From contig NZ_FNQV01000005.1 in assembly GCF_900107735.1 (NCBI RefSeq), positions 62,001 to 126,000 of the forward strand: 64,000 nucleotides of DNA, written 5' to 3'. The DNA comes from Bowdeniella nasicola (lineage in GTDB: Bacteria; Actinomycetota; Actinomycetes; Actinomycetales; Actinomycetaceae). A model generated the notes under the pieces. That model was not told the DNA's origin and made no database searches. It saw only the letters and a program-made list of their open reading frames with translations. The position numbers and the translations under genes are program-made. Shown here piece after piece: positions 28,083 through 37,286 of this stretch (positions are counted from its first letter, which is position 1; the number at the start of each line of letters is the position of its first letter).

Positions 28083-29822
28083 CTATTCCTGTTGCCAGGA
28101 GGCCCACAGTTTGGCGTAGGCGCCGCCGAGGGCTACGAGCTCATCGTGGGGGCCGATCTCCACGATCTTGCCGTCCTCGATTACTGCGACGCGGTCAGCA
28201 TCATGCGCGGTGTGCAGCCGGTGCGCGATGGCGACGACCGTGCGGTCCGCGAGCACTGCCGAAAGGCTCCGCTCGAGGTCGCGAGCGGCTCGCGGATCGA
28301 GGAGGCTGGTGGCCTCGTCGAGGACGAGCGTGTGGGGATCGAGCAGCACGAGCCGGGCGAGGGCCAGCTGCTGGGCCTGGGCCGGGGTGAGCGTGTGGGC
28401 GCCCGAGCCGACTTCGGTTTCGATGCCGTCCTTGAGCTTGGTGACCCAGGTGCGGGCGGCCACGGCATCGAGTGCCTGCCACATCTCGTCCTCGCTGACA
28501 TCGGCGTTGGCCAGCCGCAGGTTATCTGCGACGGTGCCGACAAAGACGTGATGCTCCTGGGTGACGAGCGCGACTTCCCGGCGCAGCACGTCCTCCGGTA
28601 GATCGATGACGTTCACGCCGCCGATGCGTACCTCGCCCGCGGTGGGCGGGTGGATCCCGGCGAGCATGCGCCCGAACGTCGATTTGCCCGCACCCGAGGG
28701 GCCAACGATCGCGAGGCGCTCGCCGGGCTTCAAATCGAGGTCCAGGCCGTGCAATACCTCGACGCCATCGACATAGGAGTACTTCACGCCGCGAGCCACG
28801 AGGTGCTCGTCTGCCGGTCGCACATCCTTGGTGAGGCGGTCAGGCTTGACGAGATCGACACCCATGATGCGCGAGAGCGAGGCCCGCGCGACCTGGGACT
28901 CATCGAGCCAGAACAGGAGTTCGCCGATCGGGTTTTGGATCTGGACCGCGTACATCGCGATCGTTGTGACCGAACCAATCGTGACACCCGCGATCGAATT
29001 CGTCGCGAGGTAGGTACCCCACATGATGACGGCGACGGGCGGCAGCACGAAGGTGACGCCGAGCCAGAAAAACAGCACGGCCCGCAGGCGGAGTGTGTAG
29101 GCCTCGGTGTCCCAAGCCTCCTTCAGCGCCCGATCCATGTGGAAGCGGCGGCGCAGCCCGAGGGAGAGCGCATCGACGGTGTCGACGTGCTCGATCGACT
29201 CGGTGAAGACGCCATTGAGCTTGGCGTAGGCCTCCGAGTTCCGCAGGTAGGCCGGCGTCGCCTTCTTCAGGTAGGCGCGCGAGGCGAGGATGAGGACGGG
29301 CGCACCAACGATGAGCGCCACCGCGATGGCGGGGGAGACGAGCAGTGCCGCGCCCGCCGTCAGCACGACGGTGATGAGCTGCACGAGGATCTGCGGGATC
29401 CCGAAGCGGATCACCCACTGGACGCGGTCGATGTCGTTGGTCGTGCGGGAGATGAGGTCTCCCGTTCCGGCCTTTTCCACCGTCGATAGCGGTAGATGCG
29501 TGATCTTTTGCAGGAACTGTTCCCGCAGCTCGGCAAAGATGGACTCGCCAAGGACCATCGCCGCGCGCTGGGAGATGCCGGTGAGCACCGCCTGGATGAG
29601 GACGGCCCCAAGCAGGATGAGCGCGACCTGGTTGACGTAATCAAGCGTGGTGCCGGCCGCGACCTGATCGACGAGGCGGCCCAGCAGCCACGGCATGGCG
29701 AGCGCCGCGACGGCCGCCAGCGCCTGCAGGCCGACGACGAAGACGAGCCCGCCGCGGTAGTTGGCGAGCAGCGCCTTGATGCGCCGCCACAGCGTCGCGT
29801 TATCGGCGATTGGCAGCTGCAT
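28083..29822 (-). CDS. ABC exporter half-transporter, with intact Walker motifs but a degenerate signature (LTPAQ)
   Basis: 579 residues. An N-terminal six-helix exporter domain (about 15-310) is fused to an ATP-binding domain. Walker A (GPSGAGKST), Q-loop (VTQEHHVF), Walker B with catalytic Glu (TLVLDEATSLLD) and H-loop (AIAHRLHTAHDAD) are all normal. The ABC signature, normally LSGGQ, reads LTPAQ. The upstream partner has the opposite pattern, so the two should form a heterodimer with one working ATP site. ATG 29822 is chosen because homologues begin here and GAGGAGG precedes it; it overlaps the upstream gene by 23 nt. The substrate cannot be inferred. Confidence 0.92.
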   Translation of the reverse strand: MQLPIADNATLWRRIKALLANYRGGLVFVVGLQALAAVAALAMPWLLGRLVDQVAAGTTLDYVNQVALILLGAVLIQAVLTGISQRAAMVLGESIFAELREQFLQKITHLPLSTVEKAGTGDLISRTTNDIDRVQWVIRFGIPQILVQLITVVLTAGAALLVSPAIAVALIVGAPVLILASRAYLKKATPAYLRNSEAYAKLNGVFTESIEHVDTVDALSLGLRRRFHMDRALKEAWDTEAYTLRLRAVLFFWLGVTFVLPPVAVIMWGTYLATNSIAGVTIGSVTTIAMYAVQIQNPIGELLFWLDESQVARASLSRIMGVDLVKPDRLTKDVRPADEHLVARGVKYSYVDGVEVLHGLDLDLKPGERLAIVGPSGAGKSTFGRMLAGIHPPTAGEVRIGGVNVIDLPEDVLRREVALVTQEHHVFVGTVADNLRLANADVSEDEMWQALDAVAARTWVTKLKDGIETEVGSGAHTLTPAQAQQLALARLVLLDPHTLVLDEATSLLDPRAARDLERSLSAVLADRTVVAIAHRLHTAHDADRVAVIEDGKIVEIGPHDELVALGGAYAKLWASWQQE

Positions 29823-31599
29823 GATCGCCCTCCTCTTCTGCGGTGGTGCGGGCCACGACGGCCCGGTAGGCGAGCGCGTCGGGATTGCCCTCGCGCGCAC
29901 GATGTAACAGATCTTGGTGCGTGCCGCGGGCGATGACGGTGCCGTCGTCAATGAAGACGACCTCATCGGCGTGCTCGAGCACGAGCGGAGAGGCGGACAC
30001 GACGATCGTCGTGCGCCCCTTGCGGGTGCGGGCGAGCTGCGCGGCGATGCGTGCCTCGGTGTGGGCATCGACGGCGGAGGTGGGCTCGATGAGCACGGCA
30101 ATCTCCGCCTCGGTCAGGACGGCGCGGGCGAGGGCCACGCGCTGGCGCTGACCGCCGGAAAGCGAGCGGCCCTTTTCCGTGATCTCGCCCGCCAGGCCCC
30201 CGAGCGTCTGGGTGACGTCGTGGGCATCGGCGACGGCGAGCGCAGCAAGCACTGCCTCATCGTCTCCATTGCTCTCCCAGGCATCGACCTGCGAGCGCAG
30301 CGTGCCGGTGAACAGCTGCGGGGTGGCCTCGGCCAGCACGACGCGGCGGCGTACCTCCGGCAGCGGATAGTGCGTGATGGGCCGTCCCGCGAGCAGGATC
30401 TCGCTCGATTGGGCGTCATCCATCCGGGCGAGCGTGCGGGCAAATGCCGCCGACTCGTCCGGGTCCGCGCCCACGAGGACGGTGAATGCCCCGCCCGTGA
30501 GCTCCAGGCCGCTGGCGCGATCGGCCAGCACGGCCTCTCCCTCGGGCAGCGGCTCGAGGTCGCCCGCCCAGTCGTCACGATCGGCGAGGGTGCCGGCGGC
30601 CGGCTCGACGGCAAGAACCTTGCGCGTCTTGTTCTCGGCGACCTTGGCGCGCGTGAAGAGTTGGAACATGAACGTCACTTGGCGCAGCGGCTGCGACAGG
30701 TAGGCCGTGTAGCCGTAGAACGAGACGAGCTGGCCGGGGGTGATATCGCCGGCGACGGCCAGGCGCGCCCCAAACCACACGACACCCACGACGAACAGCG
30801 CCGGTAGGCCCGTGCGAACGGCCATGAGGATGGACTGGACATTGGCGACGTGTACGGCCGCGAAGCGCACCCGTTGGCTCTGCTCGCGGTAGCGCCCGGA
30901 AAAGACGTCCTCACCGCCGATGCCGCGCAGGATGCGCAGGCCCGCGACGGTATCGGAGCCGAGGGTCGTGAGCTTGCCCTGGGACTCGCGCTGCTGGTTT
31001 TGCCGCTCCTGCAGCGGTTTAACGAGCAGCGAGGTGAGCGCTGTGACGACGGGCAGGCCGATGAGCACGAAGAGGCCGAGTGGGACGGACTGGCTGAGCA
31101 GCAGGACGGAGACGAGGACGTAGACCATGAGGCCACCCACGAGCCGTGGCAGCGACTCCATGATGTTGCCGATGTGGAACGCATCGGAGGCGACGGTGGA
31201 GATGATTTCGCCCGTCGGTAATTCCTTGGTGAGCGAGTGACCCGAGCGCGAGACGTGGTGCCCGACGGTGCGCTGGTTCGTGATCGAGGCGCGCATCCAC
31301 GACATCACCTCGGCCAGGTGCGTGATGGCGTCGAAAGAGGCGGCGAGCATGCCGAGCCCCATGAGCACGAGTGCCCAGGAGATGACCTCGGAGCTGAACC
31401 CGCTCGCTAGTCCCGCGTCGAGCGCCTTGCCAAGCGCTAGCGGCATGAGCGCGTTGGCGCCGTCGCGGACAATCGCGAGGGCGATACCGACCGCGAGCAC
31501 CTTCCACTGGGCGCGCGCAATCCACGCCAGGTAGCGCTTGGGAGCGCCGTCGGCGCGATAGTCGGGGAAGTGTGAGGGGTATTCGAGCACGAGTGCCAT
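29800..31599 (-). CDS. ABC exporter half-transporter, with degenerate Walker A/B and H-loop but an intact signature
   Basis: 599 residues: an exporter membrane domain (about 25-330) and a nucleotide-binding domain. The expected GxxGxGKST is replaced by VGADPDESAAF with no Lys. Walker B reads IAVLIEPTSAVD, with Ile in place of the Asp. The H-loop His is absent (VVSASPLVLEHADEV) and the Q-loop is altered. By contrast, the signature LSGGQRQR is perfect. This subunit cannot bind ATP productively in its own Walker site but can complete its partner's. It is first in the pair and divergent from the DUF3817 gene. Confidence 0.92.
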   Translation of the reverse strand: MALVLEYPSHFPDYRADGAPKRYLAWIARAQWKVLAVGIALAIVRDGANALMPLALGKALDAGLASGFSSEVISWALVLMGLGMLAASFDAITHLAEVMSWMRASITNQRTVGHHVSRSGHSLTKELPTGEIISTVASDAFHIGNIMESLPRLVGGLMVYVLVSVLLLSQSVPLGLFVLIGLPVVTALTSLLVKPLQERQNQQRESQGKLTTLGSDTVAGLRILRGIGGEDVFSGRYREQSQRVRFAAVHVANVQSILMAVRTGLPALFVVGVVWFGARLAVAGDITPGQLVSFYGYTAYLSQPLRQVTFMFQLFTRAKVAENKTRKVLAVEPAAGTLADRDDWAGDLEPLPEGEAVLADRASGLELTGGAFTVLVGADPDESAAFARTLARMDDAQSSEILLAGRPITHYPLPEVRRRVVLAEATPQLFTGTLRSQVDAWESNGDDEAVLAALAVADAHDVTQTLGGLAGEITEKGRSLSGGQRQRVALARAVLTEAEIAVLIEPTSAVDAHTEARIAAQLARTRKGRTTIVVSASPLVLEHADEVVFIDDGTVIARGTHQDLLHRAREGNPDALAYRAVVARTTAEEEGDHAAANRR

Positions 31600-31652
31600 G
31601 CTAGGCGCCGGTGGCGACGCGGCCTAATCTTTTTTGCCGCTACCCTGGCTTC

Positions 31653-32045
31653 ATGACCTCCGTTGAGACCAAGGCCCGCACGGCCTTTTCGCGTTACCGG
31701 ATCATGGCTTTCGTTACCGGAACGCTGCTGCTTGTCCTCACCCTTGAAATGGTGCTGAAGTACATCTTCCAGCTCAATGGGCTGGAAGAGCCGGGCAACT
31801 GGCTGAGCGCGCGGCCCGTCCTCGGCACGTGGATCGCGATCGTGCACGGCTGGATTTACGTGTTCTACCTCATCACCGTGTTCGCCCTGTGGTCGCACAT
31901 GCGCTGGAGCTTTGGCCGGATGGTTGTCTTGATCATTGCGGGCGTCATCCCCGTCATGAGTTTTATCGTCGAACCGAACGCTAAGAAGTGGATGGAGGCC
32001 GACTTGCCGGCTCTGATCGCGAAGGAAGAAGGCGTCCATGAGTGA
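31653..32045 (+). CDS. DUF3817 membrane protein
   Basis: 130 residues with three membrane helices ([40 protein letters not shown] and [20 protein letters not shown]) of the DUF3817 family, commonly found immediately before guaA in actinobacteria. The conserved VHGW and VEP segments are present. Function is unknown. A TACCCT -10 (31641-31646) ends 6 nt before ATG 31653, predicting a leaderless mRNA; the frame's earlier codon at 31611 is rejected on that ground. It overlaps guaA by 8 nt and should be co-transcribed with it. Confidence 0.88.
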   Translation: MTSVETKARTAFSRYRIMAFVTGTLLLVLTLEMVLKYIFQLNGLEEPGNWLSARPVLGTWIAIVHGWIYVFYLITVFALWSHMRWSFGRMVVLIIAGVIPVMSFIVEPNAKKWMEADLPALIAKEEGVHE

Positions 32046-33603
32046 GCCCCGCCCCGTACTCGTTATCGACTTTGGCGCGCAGTACGCCCAGCTCATCGCT
32101 CGCCGGGTGCGCGAGGCACAGATCTACTCCGAGGTCGTCCCGCACTCCATGAGTGCGAGCGAGATCCTCGCCAAGGACCCCGCCGCGCTCATCCTGTCGG
32201 GCGGTCCGGCCTCGGTCTATGCTGACGGCGCTCCCGCGCTCGATCCCGCGTTGCTTGCCGCCGGCGTGCCCGTGCTCGGAATCTGCTACGGCTTCCAAGC
32301 GATGGCCCAGGCGCTCGGCGGCAGCGTCGGGCAGACCGGCCAGCGCGAATATGGCTCGACGCAGGCCGTCACGAGCCAGGGCGGCATCCTGCTCGACGGC
32401 ATTCCCGCCCGCCAGCAGGTGTGGATGAGCCACGGCGACGCGGTCGCGGCTGCGCCTGCGGGCTGCACGGTCCTGGCGAGCTCTGCCGGTGCACCCGTTG
32501 CCGCCTTCGAAGATGCCGAGCGGCGGCTCTTTGGCGTGCAGTGGCACCCGGAGGTCCAGCACTCCGAGTACGGCCAGCAGGTGCTCAAGAACTTCCTCTA
32601 CCGCGGGGCGGGCCTGAGCGCGACGTGGACGGCCGAGAACGTCATCGCCGATCAAGTCGCGCGCATCCGCGAACAGGTCGGCGCCGATCGCGTCATTTGC
32701 GGCCTGTCCGGCGGCGTCGACTCCTCGGTCGCGGCCGCCCTCGTGCACCGAGCGGTCGGGGAGCAGCTAACCTGCGTCTTCGTCGACCACGGCCTGCTGC
32801 GGTCGGGTGAAAAGGAGCAGGTGGAGCGGGACTTCGTCGCCGCCACCGGCGTCGATCTCATCACCGTGGACGCCGCCGAGCGCTTCCTGTCCGCGCTCGC
32901 CGGCGTGACCGATCCGGAAACCAAGCGCAAGATCATCGGCCGCGAGTTCATCCGCGTCTTTGAGGACGCGGCCCGCGAGGTCGTGGCCCGCGCCGGCGCG
33001 CACGGCGAGGTGGTCAAGTTCCTCGTCCAGGGCACGCTGTATCCCGACGTCGTCGAATCCGGCGGCGGCGACGGCGCCGCCAACATCAAGAGCCACCACA
33101 ATGTGGGCGGGCTGCCCGACGACCTGCAATTCGAGCTCGTCGAGCCGCTGCGCGAGCTGTTCAAGGACGAGGTTCGCCAGGTGGGTCTGCAGCTGGGCGT
33201 GCCCGAGGCAATCGTCTGGCGCCAGCCGTTCCCGGGCCCGGGCCTTGGCATCCGCATCATCGGCGAGGTCACCAAGGAACGCCTCGATGTGCTGCGCGCC
33301 GCGGATGCGATCGTGCGCCAGGAGCTCACGGCCGCGGGCCTGGATCGCGAGATCTGGCAGTGCCCCGTCGTCCTGCTGGCCGATGTGCGCTCCGTCGGCG
33401 TCCAGGGCGATGGCCGCACCTATGGCCATCCGATCGTGCTGCGTCCCGTCTCCTCCGAGGACGCCATGACCGCCGACTGGTCGCGCCTGCCCTACGATCT
33501 GCTCGCCACCATCTCCAACCGCATCACCAACGAGGTAGCCGACGTCAACCGCGTCGTCCTCGATGTCACGAGCAAGCCGCCCGGCACCATCGAGTGGGAG
33601 TAA
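32038..33603 (+). CDS. guaA: GMP synthase (glutamine-hydrolysing)
   Basis: 521 residues. The class I glutamine amidotransferase domain has the catalytic Cys in [13 protein letters not shown] and the His/Glu in [15 protein letters not shown]. The ATP-pyrophosphatase P-loop is [17 protein letters not shown], and the C-terminal dimerisation domain ends [13 protein letters not shown]. It aminates XMP, the product of GuaB, to GMP. It is coupled to DUF3817 through an 8-nt overlap; the ATG at 32038 lies within that gene's last codons. Confidence 0.98.
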   Translation: MSEPRPVLVIDFGAQYAQLIARRVREAQIYSEVVPHSMSASEILAKDPAALILSGGPASVYADGAPALDPALLAAGVPVLGICYGFQAMAQALGGSVGQTGQREYGSTQAVTSQGGILLDGIPARQQVWMSHGDAVAAAPAGCTVLASSAGAPVAAFEDAERRLFGVQWHPEVQHSEYGQQVLKNFLYRGAGLSATWTAENVIADQVARIREQVGADRVICGLSGGVDSSVAAALVHRAVGEQLTCVFVDHGLLRSGEKEQVERDFVAATGVDLITVDAAERFLSALAGVTDPETKRKIIGREFIRVFEDAAREVVARAGAHGEVVKFLVQGTLYPDVVESGGGDGAANIKSHHNVGGLPDDLQFELVEPLRELFKDEVRQVGLQLGVPEAIVWRQPFPGPGLGIRIIGEVTKERLDVLRAADAIVRQELTAAGLDREIWQCPVVLLADVRSVGVQGDGRTYGHPIVLRPVSSEDAMTADWSRLPYDLLATISNRITNEVADVNRVVLDVTSKPPGTIEWE

Positions 33604-33616
33604 CCTGAGTGCGGGA

Positions 33617-33674
33617 TATGTCACTCAAGGCCGATTTGCCGTAATTATCGGCATTGTCGGACTTGAGTGACATA
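33617..33674. repeat. 58-nt imperfect palindrome downstream of guaA
   Basis: Outer arms TATGTCACTCAAG (33617-33629) and CTTGAGTGACATA (33662-33674) are perfect over 13 bp. Inside, CCGATTTGCCG and CGGCATTGTCGG pair imperfectly around an AT-rich centre (TAATTA). It could be a terminator for guaA, an operator pair, or a small mobile palindromic repeat. No U-tract follows. Confidence 0.6.
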
Positions 33675-33708
33675 CTGCATGCTTCACTCGGCGCGTGGCG
33701 TCGCTGAG

Positions 33709-33765
33709 TAGGGGTTGAATTTAATCACGACGAGAATTCTCGTCGACCCTCAACCCCTAAAGGAG
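33709..33765 (+). promoter_or_regulatory. Nested inverted repeats in the leader next to the Shine-Dalgarno
   Basis: TAGGGGTTGA (33709-33718) and TCAACCCCTA (33750-33759) form a 10-bp outer stem. Within the loop, CGACGAGAATTCTCGTCG (33728-33745) is a perfect 18-bp palindrome. The right outer arm ends at the base before AAGGAG (33760-33765), and the ATG follows at 33772. It could be an RNA structure controlling ribosome access or a DNA operator. Confidence 0.6.
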
Positions 33766-33771
33766 ATCACG

Positions 33772-34281
33772 ATGGCTGCCAACGCCAATCCGATCGTCAA
33801 AATCGCGGGCATCATTGCGCTCGTAGTGGGCATCATCTTCGTGGGCGCTGGCGCGACCACGTGGGGCATGGTGACCAGCCAGCTCTCGGCCGAGAACATC
33901 ACCGTCCCGAAGGACGCAGACATGCTCGCGGGCAAGAAGGTTGGCGGACCCTTCACCGCCTACGCCCAGGCCCAGATCATTAACAAGCACGCGCTCGCGG
34001 GCGCGAACGGCCTGACCTACGCCGAGCTCGGCGCCAAGGCTCGCGAAGCGGAGGAAGCCGGCGATACCGCGGCTGCCGAACAGTTCACGGAGCAGCGCGT
34101 GACCGCGATGAACGGCTCGTTCCTGCGTGCCTCCCTGTTCACCTCCGTGCTCGCCTATGGCGTGTCCGCGCTGGTGATCGGCCTGGGTCTGCTGCAGATC
34201 CTGAGCGGCCTGGCATTCCTCAAGCTTGCCAAGCGCGACGAGGTCTACGTTCGCGACGAAGCCGTCGCGCGCGACGTCTAA
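33772..34281 (+). CDS. Membrane protein with two helices flanking an extracytoplasmic segment, unknown function
   Basis: 169 residues. Helix 1 is IAGIIALVVGIIFVGAGATT, an extracytoplasmic stretch of about 85 residues rich in Ala/Glu follows, and helix 2 is VLAYGVSALVIGLGLLQIL; the tail is charged. The arrangement matches actinobacterial proteins that databases often mislabel as 'aromatic ring-opening dioxygenase LigA'; no dioxygenase motif is visible. The start has AAGGAG 6 nt upstream and a structured leader described separately. I do not recognise a function. Confidence 0.75.
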   Translation: MAANANPIVKIAGIIALVVGIIFVGAGATTWGMVTSQLSAENITVPKDADMLAGKKVGGPFTAYAQAQIINKHALAGANGLTYAELGAKAREAEEAGDTAAAEQFTEQRVTAMNGSFLRASLFTSVLAYGVSALVIGLGLLQILSGLAFLKLAKRDEVYVRDEAVARDV

Positions 34282-34284
34282 GAC

Positions 34285-34548
34285 TCACGTCATCCTGCCG
34301 GAATCGGGCGGGGCCGGGAACGTGGCAGCGGAGAGATCCGCGGCCGCGTCATCCTCGGTCCCGCCCGTTTCTCGTGTGGGGCTCGGGGCGGCGGGAATGA
34401 GTGCGCCCAGAGCGAGCGCCGCGGCGAGAGCGAACAGCAGGGCGATGATGGCCGTGCGGACATCGATATCCGCGCCCAGCCCGCGAGCGATCGCCAATCC
34501 GGCAACGGCAAGCAGGGCGCTCGCCCATGTGAGTGTCGAGGTACGCAT
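34285..34548 (-). CDS. Small two-helix membrane protein of the PspC operon
   Basis: 87 residues with two hydrophobic segments (ALLAVAGLAIARGLGADIDV and AIIALLFALAAALALGALIP) and a disordered acidic C-terminus. It begins 2 nt after the stop of the PspC gene, with GGAG in that gene's end, and should be translated in series with it. No family is recognised; its partner genes suggest an envelope-stress role. Confidence 0.7.
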   Translation of the reverse strand: MRTSTLTWASALLAVAGLAIARGLGADIDVRTAIIALLFALAAALALGALIPAAPSPTRETGGTEDDAAADLSAATFPAPPDSGRMT

Positions 34549-34550
34549 CG

Positions 34551-35933
34551 TTAGTTCTCCTCGGTGGTCGTAGGTGACGGGCTCGCCGTGGGTTCGGAGT
34601 GTCGCTTGACGTAGTCGACCCCATCGCTCACGTCAGTTGAGGCTGCCACGTGGGCGAACCCGAGGGTCAGTTCAATGCGCGTAGCGTCGGAAGGATTGGC
34701 CACCGCGGCCGGCGTCTTGAGTATGACCTGCTGGCCCGGTGAGAGGTAGAGGTCCTCATAGTCGGGGCTGGCCCAGGTTTGGTCGCCTTCGGTCTTGATT
34801 GTTGCTAGCGGAGTCGTATACGTGCGCGTCGGCGTCTGGACTTCCCAGCCGCCATAGGTCCACAAACTGATGGACGAGGAACCCGTCGACGTGACCGTCA
34901 CGATGGCGTTCGTATCACCAAGGTCTCGAAGCCTGTAGTTCCCGAAACCCGCAGCCGCGGTGACATCCCCTTGGTCCGTGGGCAGGTCGATATTGCCAGC
35001 GACGAGCGCTGAAGAGTGCTGGGATGCCGTTGCTCCGAACCGCACGGGGGCCGCGCCCGGCTCAAAGAGCACAGCGTTCGGTAACACAAACGCCAGCGCG
35101 GTCGCCGCCGCAACGGGTAGTGCGCCGAGCCAGCTGATCGCCGTCAGCCAGCTACCGCGCCGACCACGGCTTGCCGCGATGATCAGTCCGATGGCGGTGA
35201 CTGCGAGGAAAACCCCGCCGGCGGTGAGCCAGGCGGCAAGCGTTGCGGGCATGAGGAGCAGTGTGAGTGCTCCCAAGGAGATGGCGAGTGCCACGATGCC
35301 GAGGGTGAAGCGTGCGGGCACGGCCGGGGTGCGGGGCTTTCGAGGCCGGGGTGTTCGTGCCGGTGGGCGTTCTTCGAGGGGCGAGACGTGCGTTGCTTCC
35401 GCCTGCGCGGGCACAGGTGGAGCGGCCACCCCGGTGCGCAGCAACTCGCTGGCCGGCGAGGGGGACGGCGTCGAGTGCACAAGGCCGTTCGAATCAGTGC
35501 CCGCGCAAGGGGTGCGCTGTCGAGACGCGTAGCCCGCGACGATCGGGACTGCGATGATCAGCCCGAAGACTAGCGCCGGAGCAATACCGCCGAGCAAGAC
35601 GGCGACGGTATCGCGGGTGTCGGCGAACCACAGTAGGGGGCCAAGGGCGCCAATCACGATGAAGGCCAGCGCCCCGGCCGCGGCTACATCGGGCCGGCCG
35701 TGGATGAGCTCGTCAAGATGAATGCGGCCATCGCGGTGTTCGGGCAGGAGCAGCCAGGCAAAGCCATAAATGATGAGGGGCAGCCCGCCAACGAGAGCGC
35801 CCAGGCAGAACAGGAGACGGACGAGCACGGGAGATATCCCGAACCGATGGGCGATGCCGGCGCAGACGCCGCCGATCATCCGATCTTCCGTTCGCCGCCA
35901 CGGACGCTCTCGAACCGAATCGAAGAAACTCAT
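34551..35933 (-). CDS. PspC-domain multi-pass membrane protein
   Basis: 460 residues. An N-terminal PspC domain (DRMIGGVCAGIAHRFGISPV followed by LVRLLFCLGALVGGLPLIIY) is followed by several further membrane helices and a C-terminal non-membrane region of about 150 residues (from GAAPVRFGATASQHS) that may be a beta-rich adhesin-like or DUF2154-type domain. PspC proteins sense membrane stress. It is divergent from a histidine kinase that carries its own PspC domain; the 114-bp gap holds direct repeats. The ATG at 35933 is preceded by a weak GGAA. Confidence 0.85.
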   Translation of the reverse strand: MSFFDSVRERPWRRTEDRMIGGVCAGIAHRFGISPVLVRLLFCLGALVGGLPLIIYGFAWLLLPEHRDGRIHLDELIHGRPDVAAAGALAFIVIGALGPLLWFADTRDTVAVLLGGIAPALVFGLIIAVPIVAGYASRQRTPCAGTDSNGLVHSTPSPSPASELLRTGVAAPPVPAQAEATHVSPLEERPPARTPRPRKPRTPAVPARFTLGIVALAISLGALTLLLMPATLAAWLTAGGVFLAVTAIGLIIAASRGRRGSWLTAISWLGALPVAAATALAFVLPNAVLFEPGAAPVRFGATASQHSSALVAGNIDLPTDQGDVTAAAGFGNYRLRDLGDTNAIVTVTSTGSSSISLWTYGGWEVQTPTRTYTTPLATIKTEGDQTWASPDYEDLYLSPGQQVILKTPAAVANPSDATRIELTLGFAHVAASTDVSDGVDYVKRHSEPTASPSPTTTEEN

Positions 35934-35979
35934 AGCTTTAGCTTTTCCTACTTTTCTACTCGCTCGCTACGGGGAATGA

Positions 35980-35998
35980 CCCTGATTCGTCCCTGATT
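35980..35998. promoter_or_regulatory. Direct repeat CCCTGATT at 11-bp spacing between divergent PspC genes
   Basis: CCCTGATT occurs at 35980-35987 and 35991-35998, one helical turn apart, in the 114-bp intergenic region between the PspC gene and the PspC-kinase gene. This is the layout of a response-regulator binding site, so the adjacent LuxR-type regulator may control both operons from here. Confidence 0.45.
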
Positions 35999-36047
35999 TT
36001 GTGGCTGATAACTACTCGATCCGCGCGCGGCATGTCACCATCGGTAG

Positions 36048-37286
36048 GTGACCACTTCGCCTCCACCTGAGCTCGATGTGCGCGAATTGCGCGCGCCGTG
36101 GGCAAAGGACCGTCCGATCCTCGCGCGGCGACAGCCCGCGGTGATCGCCGGTGTCTGCCGCGGCTTAGCGGAGCACCTGGGCGGCAGGGTGCTGTGGTGG
36201 CGGATCGCGTTCGTCCTAGGGATCATTCCCGTGGGCCTGTCAGTGCTTGTCTATGTCGTGCTTGCGGCAGCGATGCCGCGCGCTGCACATGGGGATATCC
36301 CGGTTGAGCGATCCCGACTGGCTCGCCGGCTGTCTCGGTTAGAGACGAGACGCATCATGACGGGACAGCTGGCGCTCGCGGGAGTCTTGGCAGCGAGCGC
36401 CGTCGTCGTATGGATTTGGATGCTTGGCGGATTTTGGGATGGCGCAATCGTCATCCCGGTGCTCCTCCTGCTAGCCGGGGCTGGGGTGATCTGGTCAGCG
36501 AGCGCGCAAGACGAACAGCCCAAGCCGCTGCAGCTCATCGCCGGCGTGCTCGCGATCGTTATTGGGGCAGTGCTACTCGTGTCCTCGAAGATGCGTCCAG
36601 GTGAGGTGATTCCAGGACTGATTGCGGGAGTGGCGGTGCTGCTTGCGGTCGGGTTTGTGGGAGCGCCGCTGTGGATTCGTACGCGCACCCACCTGGCAGA
36701 AGAGCGTGATGCCCGGATACGGGAGTCGGAGCGGGCTGATATCGCGGCTCACCTGCATGACTCCGTGTTGCAGACTCTTGCGCTCATTCGCTCTCGGGCC
36801 GGCGAGCCGGATGTTGTGGAATCCCTCGCGCGTGCCCAGGAACGTGACCTGCGGCGCTACCTTTATTCTGATCGGCCAGAGGAAGGCACGAGCGCCGCGG
36901 AGGGGATCCGCACGCTTGCCGGAGAGATCGAAGAACTGTACCGCCATCCCATCGACGTGGTGATTACGGGCGATGCTGCCCCCGGCGCCGAGGTCACAGC
37001 GCTGATCGGAGCGGTCGGTGAGGCCCTGACCAACGCCTGCAAACACGGCGGAACCGGCCCAATCTCGCTGTACGCTGAGCTGCAGGAACGCAGCGCTGAG
37101 GCGTGGGTGCGGGATCGAGGACCGGGGTTTGACCCGGAGCAGATTCCTACCGATCGAGCCGGGATCCGATGCTCGATCATCGAACGCTTGCACCGTGTTG
37201 GGGGAGAGGCGGAGATCCGTTCCCCGTTGCCAACGGGTGGCGCCGAGGTGCGGATGAGTGTGCCAATCGAAGGAAAGGACAGCTAG
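36048..37286 (+). CDS. PspC-domain sensor histidine kinase (HisKA_3 type)
   Basis: 412 residues. An N-terminal PspC domain (AVIAGVCRGLAEHLGGRVLW followed by WRIAFVLGIIPVGLSVLVYV) is joined to three further helices. The dimerisation/phosphoacceptor motif ERADIAAHLHDSVLQTLALI holds the His. The ATPase domain has an N-box (AVGEALTNACKHGG) and a G-box (VRDRGPGFDPEQIP). This links a membrane-stress sensing PspC module directly to NarL-type phosphotransfer. The GTG start at 36048 has no Shine-Dalgarno; a weak CACCAT (36036-36041) lies 6 nt before it. The gene is followed without gap by its response regulator. Confidence 0.92.
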   Translation: MTTSPPPELDVRELRAPWAKDRPILARRQPAVIAGVCRGLAEHLGGRVLWWRIAFVLGIIPVGLSVLVYVVLAAAMPRAAHGDIPVERSRLARRLSRLETRRIMTGQLALAGVLAASAVVVWIWMLGGFWDGAIVIPVLLLLAGAGVIWSASAQDEQPKPLQLIAGVLAIVIGAVLLVSSKMRPGEVIPGLIAGVAVLLAVGFVGAPLWIRTRTHLAEERDARIRESERADIAAHLHDSVLQTLALIRSRAGEPDVVESLARAQERDLRRYLYSDRPEEGTSAAEGIRTLAGEIEELYRHPIDVVITGDAAPGAEVTALIGAVGEALTNACKHGGTGPISLYAELQERSAEAWVRDRGPGFDPEQIPTDRAGIRCSIIERLHRVGGEAEIRSPLPTGGAEVRMSVPIEGKDS

